From assembly GCA_964036315.1 (NCBI GenBank), contig OZ038488.1, forward strand, positions 66,283,142 to 66,347,141: a stretch of DNA of 64,000 bases, written 5' to 3'. Every line of letters begins with the position of its first letter. Positions within the stretch are counted from its first letter, which is position 1. Below, piece by piece: positions 43,150 to 54,926 of this stretch. Under the pieces are notes generated by a model, which worked only from the letters and a program-made list of their open reading frames with translations, was not told the origin of the DNA and did not search any database. The stretch comes from Acanthosepion esculentum. Its lineage: Eukaryota; Mollusca; Cephalopoda; Sepiida; Sepiidae. The translations under genes were made by a program, and so were the position numbers.

Positions 43150-43780
43150 CTGTATCGACCCAATTCTTCTAAACACAGTTTACAATTCTTATTAGTAATA
43201 TTATATGGGAGTATTTTATTTTATAATTTCCTATTTAATTTTAGTAGGTATATTATTTTCTTTCTGACTCCATATATATTTTGATGATGATGTGCTATTT
43301 GCGTGTTTATTTGTTTTAAATGACTGATTATTAAATGTTCCTTTAAAAGTTGTTTCGGTTGCTCCTATGTAAATGTTTTCTTCTGTTTTAATAATATTGG
43401 ATACAGTTGCTTCATATATTGTATTATTAGTTAAGCATTCATTATTAAGTGGACAGTTGTTTTTATTTCGACAATTACAATTATTATTGCTATTTTGTGG
43501 ATGAATATTTAAGTACTGTTTTGTTAAATTTAATGCTTCATTTAATATATGCTTAGGAATAGATGGACAAAATTATTTTATATCTCATTGTATAAAAGAG
43601 CAATTGTTTTTGTTTGTAATACTGTTGAACCAATTAATAGTTCGTTTTGTATTTTTCCATTGGTTTATATTGAGTATTTTTCTTAGTTTCGTACATATAT
43701 TTTCTACTATTTGTTTGCTTATTTTTTCAATGTTAGTTTTTGTAGGATTTAATAGTCTATATTGCCTTTATGTTTTTTTA
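43150..43780 (-). pseudogene. PLE remnant: RT N-terminus fused to GIY-YIG
   Basis: From 43780 downward the minus strand gives NIEKISKQIVENICTK, KRTINWFNSI, SFIQ-stop-DIK-stop-FCPSIP (PLE RT entry block), HILNEALNLTKQYLNIHPQ, then immediately CNCRNKNNCPLNNECL and ENIYIGATETTFKGTFNNQ with SSSKYIWS, the Cys-rich linker and GIY-YIG domain. The RT palm and thumb (several hundred residues) are deleted between NIHPQ and the Cys-rich linker. Stops are present. The Tyr-Ile-Gly of GIY-YIG is intact. Confidence 0.85.
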
Positions 43781-43922
43781 TATATGATATCCCACTGTTT
43801 CTCTCGGACTTCATAGCCAAAGCCATCGCCTACACCGTGATACAGGAGAAGGTGTTCGTGACATGGATCGAGCAAGTAACACTACGTGTTCAAATAGAAC
43901 GCTAATCACTATTAAATCGCCC

Positions 43923-44183
43923 ACATGTCCCAGGAGTGGCCGATCGATAATTTTTACGATCATGTCATCCCAAACATATGGCCTCCTAGCACTTCTGATT
44001 TGAATCTCCTGGGATTTCTTTAAGAAGACCAATCAGCGGCCCCAGAATAGCAACGTCACATTCAAGGCTGCCATCATGGAGTTGATAGACCGCAATCACA
44101 GCAACCGACTGATTCTAGCATCCAATCGTTTCCGACGCCGCATCGATGCCGTCAACGGGGATTATAGCAATTTTATTGAATAA
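43923..44183 (+). pseudogene. IS630/Tc1-mariner-like transposase C-terminus
   Basis: EWPIDNFYDHVIPNIWPPST and SDLNLLGFL resemble the 'HVTPNxWPPxSPDLNPLDYYVWG' third-acidic block (the Pro after Ser is lost). After a frameshift: NVTFKAAIMELIDRN, RLILASNRFRRRIDAVNG and the terminal FIE-stop at 44181. Upstream catalytic residues are not recognisable. No terminal repeats found. Confidence 0.75.
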
Positions 44184-44371
44184 ACTATTTCCGTTTGTCT
44201 AAGTTGAACACGTATGTAATTTTAAAATTATATATATCTTTCTATTGATTACCTTTGTTTTTCATTATATGACCGGATAAACGTCGGTGAATCAATAAGT
44301 CTGTACGCTAATGTTGACAAAAAGTATTTATTCAACACAAAAATGATTAATCTTTTAACATTATCTTTTTC

Positions 44372-44374
<3 letters not shown>

Positions 44375-44430
<56 letters not shown>
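44375..44430. repeat. (GT)n microsatellite
   Basis: About 28 GT units. Confidence 0.95.
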
Positions 44431-44433
<3 letters not shown>

Positions 44434-44689
44434 CACTTCGCCATAGATCATATAGATTGAAATTAACACAGTGAGAGCGAACATTTCAGAGCAAAAATCA
44501 ATTCTGCGTCAGGCTACGAATTTATTGATCAAATATCCCACAATACTGGTTTTTCTCGTTTTCCCGTTAAATACGTTCCAAGAACACAAAGGGATGGCTG
44601 GGACAATGGATTGTACTGAATTTTATGTGTACTATATTTTACCAATACTTACAAGCAATATAATTAAATCTAATTAATAAATTAAAAAC

Positions 44690-45365
44690 ATTAATAAGAT
44701 AGTGAAGGAAAGCGAGAAGAAAGGACTAAACCTCAATTGCAAGAAGATAGAATGCATAGTTGTTGGCAAAAGGAACAGCCCAACATGTAAATTACAAACA
44801 AGTACAAAAATGTAAATATCTGGGAAGTGTTTTATCAGAGAATGGGAAATGCGACACGGAAATCCGAAGCGAAAAATGTCTTCCAAAAACTAAGGAAGAT
44901 ATTATGAAACAGGAAAATTTCGTTGGAAATAAAGTAAAGACTACTAAATAGTTATGTAATATCAATCATTCTACACGGCAGTGAATGTTGGGCAATCTTC
45001 TCACTGACGAAGAAGATACTTGAAGCAACAGAATTGTGGTTCTACAGAAGGATGCTGAGAATACCATGGACTGAACATGTGAGCAACGACAATGTTTTAG
45101 AGAAAATGGAAACAAAAAGGACACTTATACTTAACATCCGGAAGAAGCAATTGAAGTTTCTATGTCATATAATGAGGAAAGAAGGCTTGGGAATTTGATA
45201 CACGCAGGGAAAAGTGAAGTCAAGAGGAACAGAAGAAAAGAACGCGTAACTGACCTAGCCAACTTGAGTGAATGGATAGCGGAAAAAGGTTTAGGAGAGA
45301 TAGCAAAAAGACAAAATTAATTAAGGGCTACAAAGAACAAGAAATTGTGGAGAGTCATGATCCCC
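44690..45365 (+). pseudogene. RTE-like LINE ORF2, C-terminal third, plus strand
   Basis: The most readable copy of this family: KGLNLNCKKIECIVVGKR, KCKYLGSVLSENGKCDTEI (frame 2), SIILHGSECWAIFSLTKK, LWFYRRMLRIPWTEHVS, RTLILNIRKKQLKFLCHIMR, ANLSEWIAEKGLGEIAKRQ, LRATKNKKLWRVM. These are RT palm-end, thumb and C-terminal blocks in order; the catalytic core is missing (5' truncation). Two frameshifts and stops. It is followed by (GAA)n, a plausible LINE tail. Confidence 0.85.
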
Positions 45366-45383
45366 CTGAAAGGACATAGCACG

Positions 45384-45437
45384 AAGAAGAAGAAGAAGAA
45401 GAAGAAGAAGAAGAAGAAGAAGAAGAAGAAGAAGACG
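45384..45437. repeat. (GAA)n microsatellite at the LINE 3' end
   Basis: About 17 GAA units immediately after the LINE. Confidence 0.93.
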
Positions 45438-45550
45438 ACGAAAATATTAACAACAAAAAATAATAATGGAGCAATTGTAACAATATACATCGTGTTTCAA
45501 AAGATGTGATATCATTTGCGATATAAATATCTGAGTAACTACATAGTATT

Positions 45551-45789
45551 GTATTGTTTGAACCTGACATACCTACAAATGGACTCTTCCACACTTATTT
45601 AATGTGGCTACCAATTTCTAGTAAAGAGGTAGTCACCAGTTGTGAGTCACCAAGAGTGTATCAGTCAGGACACCAGTGAGAGAAGTACTCTCCAGTCCAC
45701 ATACTTTGTACTACGTTTCCGTGAATAATATACCGTTTAATTTGATATCCGAGTCTGTGTTATTTTTCTATGGTTTCAACACCATAACA
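45551..45789 (+). repeat. 5' LTR of a Ty3/gypsy element
   Basis: About 235-239 bases from TGTTTGAACCTGAC to CACCATAACA repeat at 49515-49599 plus 56469-56632. It begins TG and ends CA. The exact 5' edge is ambiguous because GTAT precedes the TG in both copies; if the LTR starts at 45551, TATT flanks both ends as a 4-bp duplication. TATA-like and polyadenylation signals are not obvious. Confidence 0.88.
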
Positions 45790-46553
45790 ACTGGCGACGA
45801 GATTCGAAACGACCTCACGAAAGGGAAGACCAAAATTCACTCTTGCCGACCATAACAACTTTCGACGAGATATTCCGAATCACACGAAGGAAAGAACAAA
45901 AATATCCCTTGCCGACCATAATAACTGAAGAACCAAAGAGAAACCTCTACCTGAAGAGTAAAAAAGGGTCACGCCATAACTCTAAGACGTCTAAAAAGAT
46001 CCCACTGTGTAAATCTCAAGTCTGACGAACAAAGAGAAATCTTTCACGAAAGAAAGTTACATATACAACAGTTATATGTTAATACTCAACTGAAAAACAA
46101 AACAAAAACGGACACTCCAACCGAATGACAGACAACGTAAATACGATAAAAGGCTTTGATACAGACGTCGGGTATATTTAGAAAAGTATAAAAGAAATAT
46201 TTACTCAATCTAAAGTAAAACCAACAATTTGAAAATACTTACTAGTGAAAAATTATAAGTAAGATTTTTTTCCCCCTCATTGCCATAATTGTTCTTCGCT
46301 TCTCTTGACCACACAGAAAAAAAAGAAAAATATATCTGTTTGGCAGCGTGGTTGTTTATGCAATTTTTTTTCTCTTTTTAGAAAAAAATTGAAACACTCA
46401 GACTGTATTAGAAAAAAAGTTTTTTTTTAGTATTACCAACCAGAGCTGAGAAATATTAAAGAAAGGAATTACTTTCCTTTTTCCCCCTCTTTGAGAAAAA
46501 AAAATTGTCAATTTTGTTTTCTTCCTTTCAGGAAACACGTGTTTGAAGTCATT
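45790..46553 (+). promoter_or_regulatory. gypsy leader with candidate primer-binding site and leader repeats
   Basis: TGGCGACGAGATTCGAAAC starts three bases after the LTR and begins with TGG, as tRNA primer sites do; I cannot name the tRNA. A ~67-base unit starting at the LTR end (GACCATAACAACTxxCGACGAGAT) is repeated at about 45850, with a shorter third copy near 45916, so the LTR/PBS junction has been tandemly duplicated. The rest is non-coding. Confidence 0.55.
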
Positions 46554-47626
46554 ATGGAAGACTTTAAAACAATTATTGTTCAGATGATGAAAGCACAATT
46601 TGAACTGCAACAGAAGACTGAGGAACAACAACAAATGTTGGTAGAAAAATTGCTTCTACAACAAAAAGAACAGGAAGTAAAGCAAAAAGAACGAAGAAAA
46701 ATTTCGAGAATTATTTCTAAAGACCTTCGGTAAAAAGGATGTTAGTGAAAACAACACTGCATTTTCTCACAACACAATTTGGAATTCTATGGAGACATTT
46801 AATTATCTTCCTGAAGAAGATAAAACATTTGAAGCTTTCTATAGAAGATATGAAGATCTTTTTGCGGTTGATTGTGAGGATTGGACGAACGCTAAAAAAG
46901 TTCGCTTACTTTTGAGAAAGTTGGGAACAGCCGAACATAGTAAGTTCGTCGATTACATTCTTCCGAAGAAAACAAGTGAATTAGGGTTCGATGAAGCAGT
47001 AAAACTTTTGTCTGAATTATTTAGCCCTAATACAACTTTATTCCACAAAAGATGGAAGTGTTTTAACTTGTCAAAACGGGATGACGAGGATTATCTTACA
47101 TTTGCGTGCATTGTTAATAAGCATTGTGACGATTTTCGTTTGGCTGAACTGACACCTGACGATTTCAAATGTTTAATATTTGCCCAAGGTTTAGTCTCTG
47201 CAAAAAAACTCGGAGATTAGACGGAGAGTTCTACCAAGACTAGAAAGCGAACCAGGTCTCACATTACAAAAACTAGCAGAAGATTGCCAGCGAGTAATCA
47301 GTGTGAAAAGCGATTCTAAAAACATCGAGGAATCAGGCATATTGTATGTTACGAGAATTAAGTACAAGCCAAAAAATTACTCCACTAAAAAAGGCAAAGA
47401 AAGCAAAGAGTACGCCCATTCACAATTTAAAAATAAACGACCCTGTGAAAAACAAAAATTAACCCCTAGTCCATGTGGACGTTGTGGTGGACAACATTGG
47501 GAGACAGACTGTTTTTATCGAAACAAGACATGTAATAATTGTAGTAAAATTGGCCACAAAGGGACGCACTGTAGAAATAAAAGGAATGACAGAAACAGTC
47601 AAACTAATTACCCACTGAAAAAGTAG
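46554..47626 (+). pseudogene. gypsy gag, frameshifted
   Basis: Starts at the ATG of MEDFKTIIVQMMKAQFELQQ, an amphipathic Gln/Glu-rich N-terminus with coiled-coil character. A frameshift near 46725 leads to the capsid-like stretch WNSMETFNYLPEEDKTFEAF and KKVRLLLRKLGTAEHSKFVD; another near 47215 leads to RVLPRLESEPGLTLQKLAED and the nucleocapsid with two knuckles, CGRCGGQHWETDC and CNNCSKIGHKGTHC. This gag type (DUF7083-like domain plus two CCHC) is common in metazoan K02A2.6-like gypsy elements. Confidence 0.85.
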
Positions 47627-47629
47627 ATA

Positions 47630-49440
47630 AGAATCTACGAAAATACGTTGTAGTTAACATTCTAAACAAAACAGTTAAGCTGCAACTAGATTCTGGATCG
47701 GATCTCTCAATCATTAATCTTCAGACTTGGAGGAAATTTAAAAAAAACAACAATGAAAAAGGCAAACAAAACAGCACGTGCAGTAACTGGTGACAAAATC
47801 AAATTTGAAGGTGAGCTAACGCTACCTGTAACACTGAATGGCATTACAAAGAAATTAAAAGTTTTCGTCCATAAAAATTCTGAGAATTTGTTTGGAACGG
47901 ATTGGATGGAACAGTTTAAGTTGTGGGATCAACCAATCAACAATTTTTGCCAAAAAGTGGAAAATATGACAACAGATGCCCAAGACCTGAAAAAAGAATT
48001 AAAAGAATTTCCCGAAGTTTTCTCGGCGGGACTAGGAAAATGTAATAAAACAAAAGCCAAATTTGAGCTGAAAGAAAACGTTCAACACGTTTTCAAAAGT
48101 AAAAGAAATGTCCCATTTGCATCAGTTGTAAAAATCAACGAAGAATTAGACTAGAAAATGCCGGTATACTATCCAAAGTGAGTTTTAGCGAATGGGCTGC
48201 CCCTGCTGTATACGTAAGAAAAAAGTTCAACCAAATTCGTGTTTGTGCGGATTTTTCAACGGGCCTCAATGCGGCTCTAAAAGATTACCATTACCCTCTC
48301 TCCACACCGGAGGAAGTATTTAATAAACTAAATGGTGGGGAAATATTCTCCAAATTGAACTTAAGCGATGCATACCTTCAAATCCCTGTTGAGGAGGAGT
48401 GCGCAAAACTTCTATGTATCAACACCCACAGGTGTTTATACAAGTTTGACAGATTGGCTTTCGGAGTCGGTTGCACCCGCTATATTTCAGCAGGTCATGG
48501 ATACCATGCTGGGCGGCTTGGACTTTGCATGTGCCTATCTAGATGACATTGTTATTGCAAGCAAATCTACCGAGGAACATCGCAAACATATCCACAAGGT
48601 TTTTAAAAGAATTCAGGATTTCGGTCTCAAAGTAAAAGAATCGAAATGCGATTTTTATATGAATGAAATAAGATATCTCGGGCATGTCATTGATAAGAAT
48701 GGAAGACGACCTGACCCAAGGCGAGCAGAAGCTATCAAAAATATGCCTACCCGACAAAAACGTCAACGAACTCCAAAGTTTTCCGGGACTTGCCAACTAT
48801 TATCAAGTATTCATAAATAATATGCACGAGTTACGTGCTCCTCTGAATGAATTGTTAAAAAAGGGAAAAAGTTGGAACTGGACAACGGAGTGCCAGTCAG
48901 CTTTCGAAAAAATAAAAAAATATTTTAACAGTCAGTTTTTGAAAATGAAAAGAGCATTTAAGAAAGCTCAAGGAACTCCTACTGACATAGCATTAGAGCA
49001 GTTTCTGCAAGTTTATCGTATAACGCCGAACCCGAATACACCATCAAATGATTCACCGGCAGAAATGTTTGCCAGAAAGGTGAGATCTGTTTTGGACAAA
49101 CTAATCTCAAAACAGTCAAAAATATGTAACACCGAAAAAGGAACAAGAAAACGATTTCTTCCAGGTCAGAAAATTTTTTTAAAAGTTTTCAAAAAAATAT
49201 GCCGTACTGGAAGGAAGGCATGATCACTTGAAGGATCGGCGAAATGGTGTGTTTTATACAAGGACCAAGGCATACACATAAAAGACATATAAATCAAATA
49301 AAAAAACGGCATGAAATAGATTCTAACAGCACACAGGATGAAGTGGAAGAACCCATCGAGATCATTTACGACACATTTGACCTCTAACCCCCGCAACATA
49401 CGCCTGAACAACGAAGGTCGGGGAGAAAAAGGAAATTCAC
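47630..49440 (+). pseudogene. gypsy pol: protease and RT joined to integrase C-terminus
   Basis: Protease: LQLDSGSDLSIINLQTW (DSG active site) then a frameshift. Linker and RT: FGTDWMEQF, FASVVKINEEL, SEWAAPAVYVRKK, RVCADFSTGLNAAL, FSKLNLSDAYLQIPVEEE, a frameshift near 48470, IFQQVMDTMLGG, CAYLDDIVIAS (YLDD catalytic pair), GLKVKESKCDF and IRYLGHVIDKNG. After the connection block (LANYYQVFINN; WNWTTECQSAFEKIKKYF) the frame passes at about 48930 into QGTPTDIALEQFLQVYR and SPAEMFARKVRSVLDKLI, which belongs to the integrase C-terminal part. RNase H, the HHCC finger and the integrase catalytic core are missing. The copy depends on other elements even without its frameshifts. Confidence 0.88.
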
Positions 49441-49514
49441 CGAACCTTTGACAATTAACCCAAAGAAAAGGTATTAACCCTTTTTACCAAGTAAAAGGCT
49501 TGGCAGTGGAGTAT

Positions 49515-49599
49515 TGTGGGAACCTGACATACCTACAAATGGACTCTTCCACACTTATATAATGTGGCTACCAATTTCTAGTAAAGAGGAAGTCACCAG
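49515..49599 (+). repeat. 3' LTR, first part, split by a LINE insertion
   Basis: TGTGGGAACCTGACATACC... matches the first 85 bases of the 5' LTR and stops at AGGAAGTCACCAG, the left target-site copy of the Tx1 insertion. Confidence 0.92.
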
Positions 49600-50560
49600 A
49601 TAGATTTCTCTGTGTTGTTTTTTTACCGACAGTTTACGACCGGTAATATTTCAGTTCGTGGGATTATCCGACTACGTTTTGCTACGTTAAGTTGTTTTTC
49701 AGTTTATCTTTCGTTTTATTGTACTGACATATTTCACAAAAGTTTGATTTTTTTTTTTTTTTTTTTCCATTTTTTTTCATCACCCCTCTTTTCACTATAT
49801 TCATTTATTTTCGATTTATTATTATTATTATTATTATTATTTAGGTTTTTATTTTGTTTATTTTTTTGTAACCCTCCCCCTTAAAATCTTTCTTTGTTTC
49901 CAAGTATTTATTTTGGCTTACCTTTTAAATTTCTCCTCATTTATTACGTGTTAATTGTTTCTTTTCCTTTTTAAAATACCATTTAAGTCCGTCTTTTTTT
50001 ATCGTTTAGCGTTCTGTGTTAAAATTTCCGTTTATTTTGTTTAATCTGTCTTTATTATTGTTTGTGTTTCGTTCGTTTTCTGGTTGGACTAGATTTTTCT
50101 AGCGGCCATATTGTTAATTTCTTAATTGATTGTTTCGTATTTTTTTAAAGTTATCATTAAACGTTTTCTTTTTGCCTGTATTATTGTATTAATTTTTTTG
50201 TTTTGCAATTGTAACCTTTCTTTTTCCGTTTTAAAATTTATTTTGTGACCGTTACTTGTTTTATATTTGTGTTTTTTTTGTTTAACTTTATTTTCGTGTT
50301 TCCTTTTTTTTTCAACGTTGGGCAAACCTTGTTTTTTAATTTCTGTACGTGAACCTTGTGATTTCTGTGTTTTTGTAATTATTTTTGTTTGTTGTCTCAC
50401 TCACGGGCGAGTTTTGTTCTATATTTTGCTTTATTTTTTGTCATTTTTCGATAATAGGCGAACTTTATTTAGTTCCCCCCCCCCCCGCCGACTATAGGCG
50501 ATCTTTGTTTCTTTCCATCCCTCCCCTTCCCGTTCCATGTTTTTGTGCCAGTATATGAGG
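49600..50560 (+). other. Tx1 5' UTR
   Basis: T-rich on the plus strand with long T and TTTTG runs, an ATT run at 49820-49841 and poly-C at 50477-50486. No coding frame. It would be expected to carry the element's internal promoter, but I see no specific motif. Confidence 0.6.
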
Positions 50561-50567
50561 TCCATCC

Positions 50568-52004
50568 TCAGGTTATCGGGAACACCTCGCTGCATTTTTG
50601 TCCGAGTATGGCGAAATTCTGGGCGCCTCCTGTGATAGCATGAACGTGGGGTGGATCTTTGATATCATGTTGGACGAGAAAGCCTTCCGCTCCATCCCCA
50701 ACTGTCTGGATGTTGGAAACTTGAAGTTGCCGGTTATAGTAATTGGCCGAAAACTGGTATGTTGGAAGTGTGACGAGACTGGTCACCTCTCCTCTTCCTA
50801 CCCAGGGAAGAAGGCCTCTGGTAGTCAAGCTCCAGTAGACCAAAACCCCCCTCTGACCGCGTCTGTACCTTCCGCCTCGCCTGTAGTGGGCGTACCAGCT
50901 TCTGGGACCGGGTCGGTTAATCCTCCGGCTGGTGTAACATCGGAAACCACATTCCCCAAAGAGCCTTCGCCCGCTTCTAGTGCAGTTGTGGAGAATGGGG
51001 AGAGGGAATAGCTGGTAGGGCCAGAGGGAAGCGCCGGACAGCGGGTCCTCTGTCCCCTGAAGCCCTAAGGGTGAAAGACACGTACAGCCCCTCCCTCTTG
51101 AAACGTTAAGGGCGATGCCCCAGCCTCTCAGCAAACATTTCAAGACATACAAAGGAAATATGATCCTGGATTCGAAAAAACGGAAAAAATAAAGGCCCTA
51201 AAACAGAAGTTGCACAGTCAAAAACAAACCCAACCTACACATCCTATTCCTTCCACGTCCTCTGCCCGGTCCGCACCTTCACCCAAGAAGAAACCTTCCC
51301 CTCCGACAACCCCGTCCAAATCTCGTCCTCTCAGCAGAGATCCCAGCCCTTATAAACATAGGTCCTTTTACACTCCCCTTCATACTCCCAGCCCTTCCCC
51401 TGTTAAACAAAGTTCCCCCTACACCCCTCTGCAGACTCCCAGTCCTTGCCTCTCCCATCTACGAAACGGCAAAGAAGCCCTACTCAGGAACCGAAAGATC
51501 GAAGGAAAAAGGCCCAGAAACACATCTTCAATACGGGGGAGGATATCTGCCGTATTTCGCCGGCTCAGGCTGAGAGCCCGCGACTACGGAAATAGAATCA
51601 AGGACTTGAAATATTTACTTTCCATCAGTCAGTATGCGGATCTAGATGTCGACGTTCCGCAGAACTTCCCACTGGCACAAAGGGTTCTAACCGTTATAAG
51701 AACAGGACATGGTGCTAAACAAATCTGGGCAATGTTAGATGAGGCCATCATGGCTTATAAGATGACCTTACCTATAGCTATTGTCCAAAACCAACAGCTT
51801 AAACAACTGAAACAATTTTGTGCAGGGAGGGTCCTCGTTTTAGTTCACCCATCCCTGTACAGAGCTTTAAAACTGACATTTCCCTGGGATATCGGCGGAA
51901 TCTCCCAAGACGGCACTATCAAGACAGAGACGGGGCATGGGTCTATGGGAGAGGCTGTCGGTATTCTCACCCCGGCCATGTTCAAACCAGTATTACAACA
52001 CTAA
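50568..52004 (+). pseudogene. Tx1 ORF1 (gag-like RNA-binding protein), damaged
   Basis: Two open stretches. The first (about 50568-51011) has FDIMLDEKAFRSIPNCLDVG and a zinc-knuckle CWKCDETGHLSSSYP in which the last Cys is replaced by Tyr, then a Pro/Ser/Val-rich tail. The second (51210-52004) is Pro/Ser-rich with several TPxxxPSP repeats, a basic stretch and a folded-looking C-terminus YADLDVDVPQNFPLAQRVLT... ending PAMFKPVLQH-stop. They are separated by stops at 51009-51210. No clean start codon is left for the first part. ORF1 proteins of Tx1/L1-group LINEs bind element RNA. The opposite-strand 194-codon frame at 50568-51152 is a shadow. Confidence 0.75.
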
Positions 52005-52016
52005 TCGGTTTTCACT

Positions 52017-54926
52017 ATGGCACTCTGGTTAGCAAGTTTGAATGCCCGAGGCCTGAGGTCGGAGTCTCTAAGGGTGAGGCTCGTTCGCGATCTTCAGCGC
52101 CTCGGGGTGGGTGTTTGTTGCGTGCAGGAGACCCATTTTTTATCTCGCGACCATGATGACATTCTGTCTAAGAGGTTCGACCTCTATTCAGCATGTTTTG
52201 ATGGACGCTCGAGGGGTACTTCCTGGCTGGTGAGCAAGTCTCTGGATGCGGCGTGTGCTCTTGTCTTCGCGGATCCGGCGGGCAGGCTTTGCGTGTTGGA
52301 TATTACCATAAAGAATAAGGCTCTTCGTCTCATTGGGGTTTATGCGCCCAATGACCATGCGCAGCGGTCTGTTTTGTTTCGGCAGATCGCGCCGTTTCTG
52401 ATGACATCTCGTTCGGTAGTTCTAGCGTGTGATTGGAATACCGTCCTTGATCCCGACATAGATCGCATAGGGCAAAAATTGGGTACTAACAACCCGGATG
52501 TTAAGCCGTTTCGGGACTTTATTGACAGGTTTGATCTCGTCAATAAGTATCGAAACGAGCACCCCCGGGAGGTAGTATGGACTAGGGCCGGCAGCTCGGA
52601 TTCGGTGGTCAGCGCATGCTACATCGACCGAGTTCTAGTTAAGAGAGCCGAAGTAGACTTGTTAGAATGTCCAAGTTTCCATTTTATAGTTTACTCGGAT
52701 CATAGGCTTATCCGGGTTCGGATAAACTTAGATAAGCCTAGGGTTAGGATGGCTGGCTACTGGAAATTGAACTCGTCATTATTTAGCGAGCAAGATTTTC
52801 GGGACCAGCTTCTACTAATGTTACAGCGGGAATTGTCGCGGGCTGTGATTGGGACGCTCTGATAGTCTGAGATCTGGGATGCACTGAAACAGGTTGGCCT
52901 GGACAAGACTCCGGGATTAGATGGTCTTCCTTACGAAATTTACTTGAGGCAGTCGCCCATCTTTGTTCCTTTGCTGGCACTGATTTTCAACAACTGGTTG
53001 AAGTAGGGGTCTGTACCTGAACGCTTCACTAGGGGTGTGATCAAGTTGCTTCGCAAGAAGAAAGATGGTGGGGATGGGGTAGATAATTTTCGGCCTTTGA
53101 CGATGTTAAATACAGAGTTGAAGATTTTAGCCAAGGTCTTAGCTGGCCGTTTGCAGGCTGTCCTCTCTAGTTTGATTGGTCCCGAGCAGACTTGCGCTGT
53201 GAAGGGCAGGACTATTCAGGACAACCTTCATTTGGTACGCTTGATCATCGTGAAAGTCGACAGTAATGCCGCGCTGATCAATTTGGATCAGTCCAAGGCT
53301 TTCGATAGGGTTGACCATCGATTTCTAGAGGCTGTTCTTTCGGCCGCCGGTTTCGAGTCGAACTTTCGCACTTGGATCCGACTGCTGTATGCGTCCCCGG
53401 TGCGCTGGTGGAAGTGAATGGGGTAAGATCAAAGCCTTTCATTTTGACTCGCTCTATTCGTCAAGGTTGTCCGCTGTCTCCATTGCTTTACGTTCTTGCG
53501 TTGGAACCTTTCCTGCGTAAGTTGAAGACGAATCCGGTCCTTTGCGGAATTTCCTTACCTGGTGCTACCACCTCGGCCAGGTACTCCGCCTATGCTGATG
53601 ACGTTTCGGGCCTGGTGTCAAGTAAAGCCGAAATTAACGAAGTCAGCAAAGAAATCAAGGGATATGAGATGGTGACGGGGGCCAACATCAACCGCGATAA
53701 TTCTGTTGGCTTGTGGTTGGGTTCGTGGAAGGGAGTTTCTCTTCCCGGATCTTTTCTCTGGACGGATGGGTCGGTCAAGATACTCGGCATCTGGTTCGAT
53801 CCCGACCTCCTGTTGGAAATGAATAGGTCGGAGGTGCGGGAGAAGGCCGAGTTTGCAGTACGTCTGTGGACTCGGAGGAATCTTTCCTTGAAGGGGAGGG
53901 CGGAAGTATGTACTTCACACATCTACCCGATTCTCCTTTACCGACTCTCCGTGCTTCCACTCCCGTCTAGCACTTTACTGGCGTTTGTAAGGCTCTTGTT
54001 CTCTTTCTTGTGGAGAGGCAAGGCTGCCATGGTTAGTCGCGAGATCTGTTATCTCCATCCCTCTGATGGCAGTCTGGGGATACCTTGCGTTAAGACTCGT
54101 CCGCATACGCTTTGCATTTCTTACTTAGACCGGATGTGTATGCACCTGGATGAGAATGGCGAATTCTGGAAGGAAGACGCCCGTAAACAGTTTCCATCCT
54201 TGAGAAATGTGCACTCGTGTGAGGAGGAGGCCGGCCGTACTCCTCGAGGCGAGGGCTCTTTCTATCATGAATGTCGGATCGCCCTCAAGCGACTCTTACG
54301 GGCGAAGGATGGCCTCTCCAGCGTCCAGCCGTTGTCTCGTAAGGCATTATATCAGGTATTAGTTATGGGGAACGTTCAAGAGGCTCGCTGCATATGGCCT
54401 TGGACGCCTGGGTTGAAATGTCTCGCTCTGAGGCATCACTCACCTGGCTGGTGATTCGAGGGGCCCTCTGGGTCGCCAAAAGACTTGGTTCGGCGGGTTT
54501 GGCAAAGTCGCCAAACTGCGTTCGCTGCAGTGGAGTAGTGGAGACCCTAGGTCACACCTTTTTTCATTGTAGTGTTTGTTGAAGACATCATGGTTCGCAT
54601 GCTGCGCGGAAAGTTCTTTGTCTTCGAGGCCAGTTCCGTCTGTAGCAATATAGTACCGCCGATGACTAAGGATGAGCACTATGTGTTCTTTTGCTTACTG
54701 GGGCTTATGCGAGTCGTGATATGGACGACGCGACAGAAGGAATTTCATGGGGACGAGAAGTTTTCCTCTTCCCAACTGATCTTGTACTTTAAGCATCTGC
54801 TTAAAGTCAAGATCAGGACGGAAAGGAGGCGACTCCATCCATTGGAATTTGGCGAAAGGTGGGTGATTCTTGCGCGTCTCTGCAGAGTGAAAGGTGCTGA
54901 CTTGGAGTGGCATTTTGATGCCGGTT
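52017..54926 (+). pseudogene. Tx1 ORF2: AP endonuclease and reverse transcriptase, damaged
   Basis: Starts at the ATG of MALWLASLNARGLRSESLRV, 12 bases after the ORF1 stop. AP endonuclease blocks: QETHFLSRDHDD, GVYAPNDHAQRS, LACDWNTVLDPDIDRIG, CYIDRVLV and YSDHRLIRV (catalytic D-N, D and SDH visible), then YWKLNSSLFSEQDFRDQL, typical of Tx1. At 52860 two stops occur and the frame passes to KQVGLDKTPGLDGLPYEIYL, the RT entry; the usual ~150-200-residue EN-RT linker is largely missing. RT: VIKLLRKKKDGG, NFRPLTMLNTELKILAKVLA, LDQSKAFDRVDHRF, a frameshift near 53400, RQGCPLSPLLYVLALEPFLR, SAYADDVSGLVSS (YADD), SVKILGIWFD. The C-terminal domain continues with frameshifts near 54430 and 54575 to DLEWHFDAG-stop at 54926. 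Inactive. Confidence 0.9.

Noticed and set aside
50568..51152. 194-codon minus-strand frame
   Set aside because: Antisense shadow of Tx1 ORF1, whose GC-rich sequence keeps the complement open.
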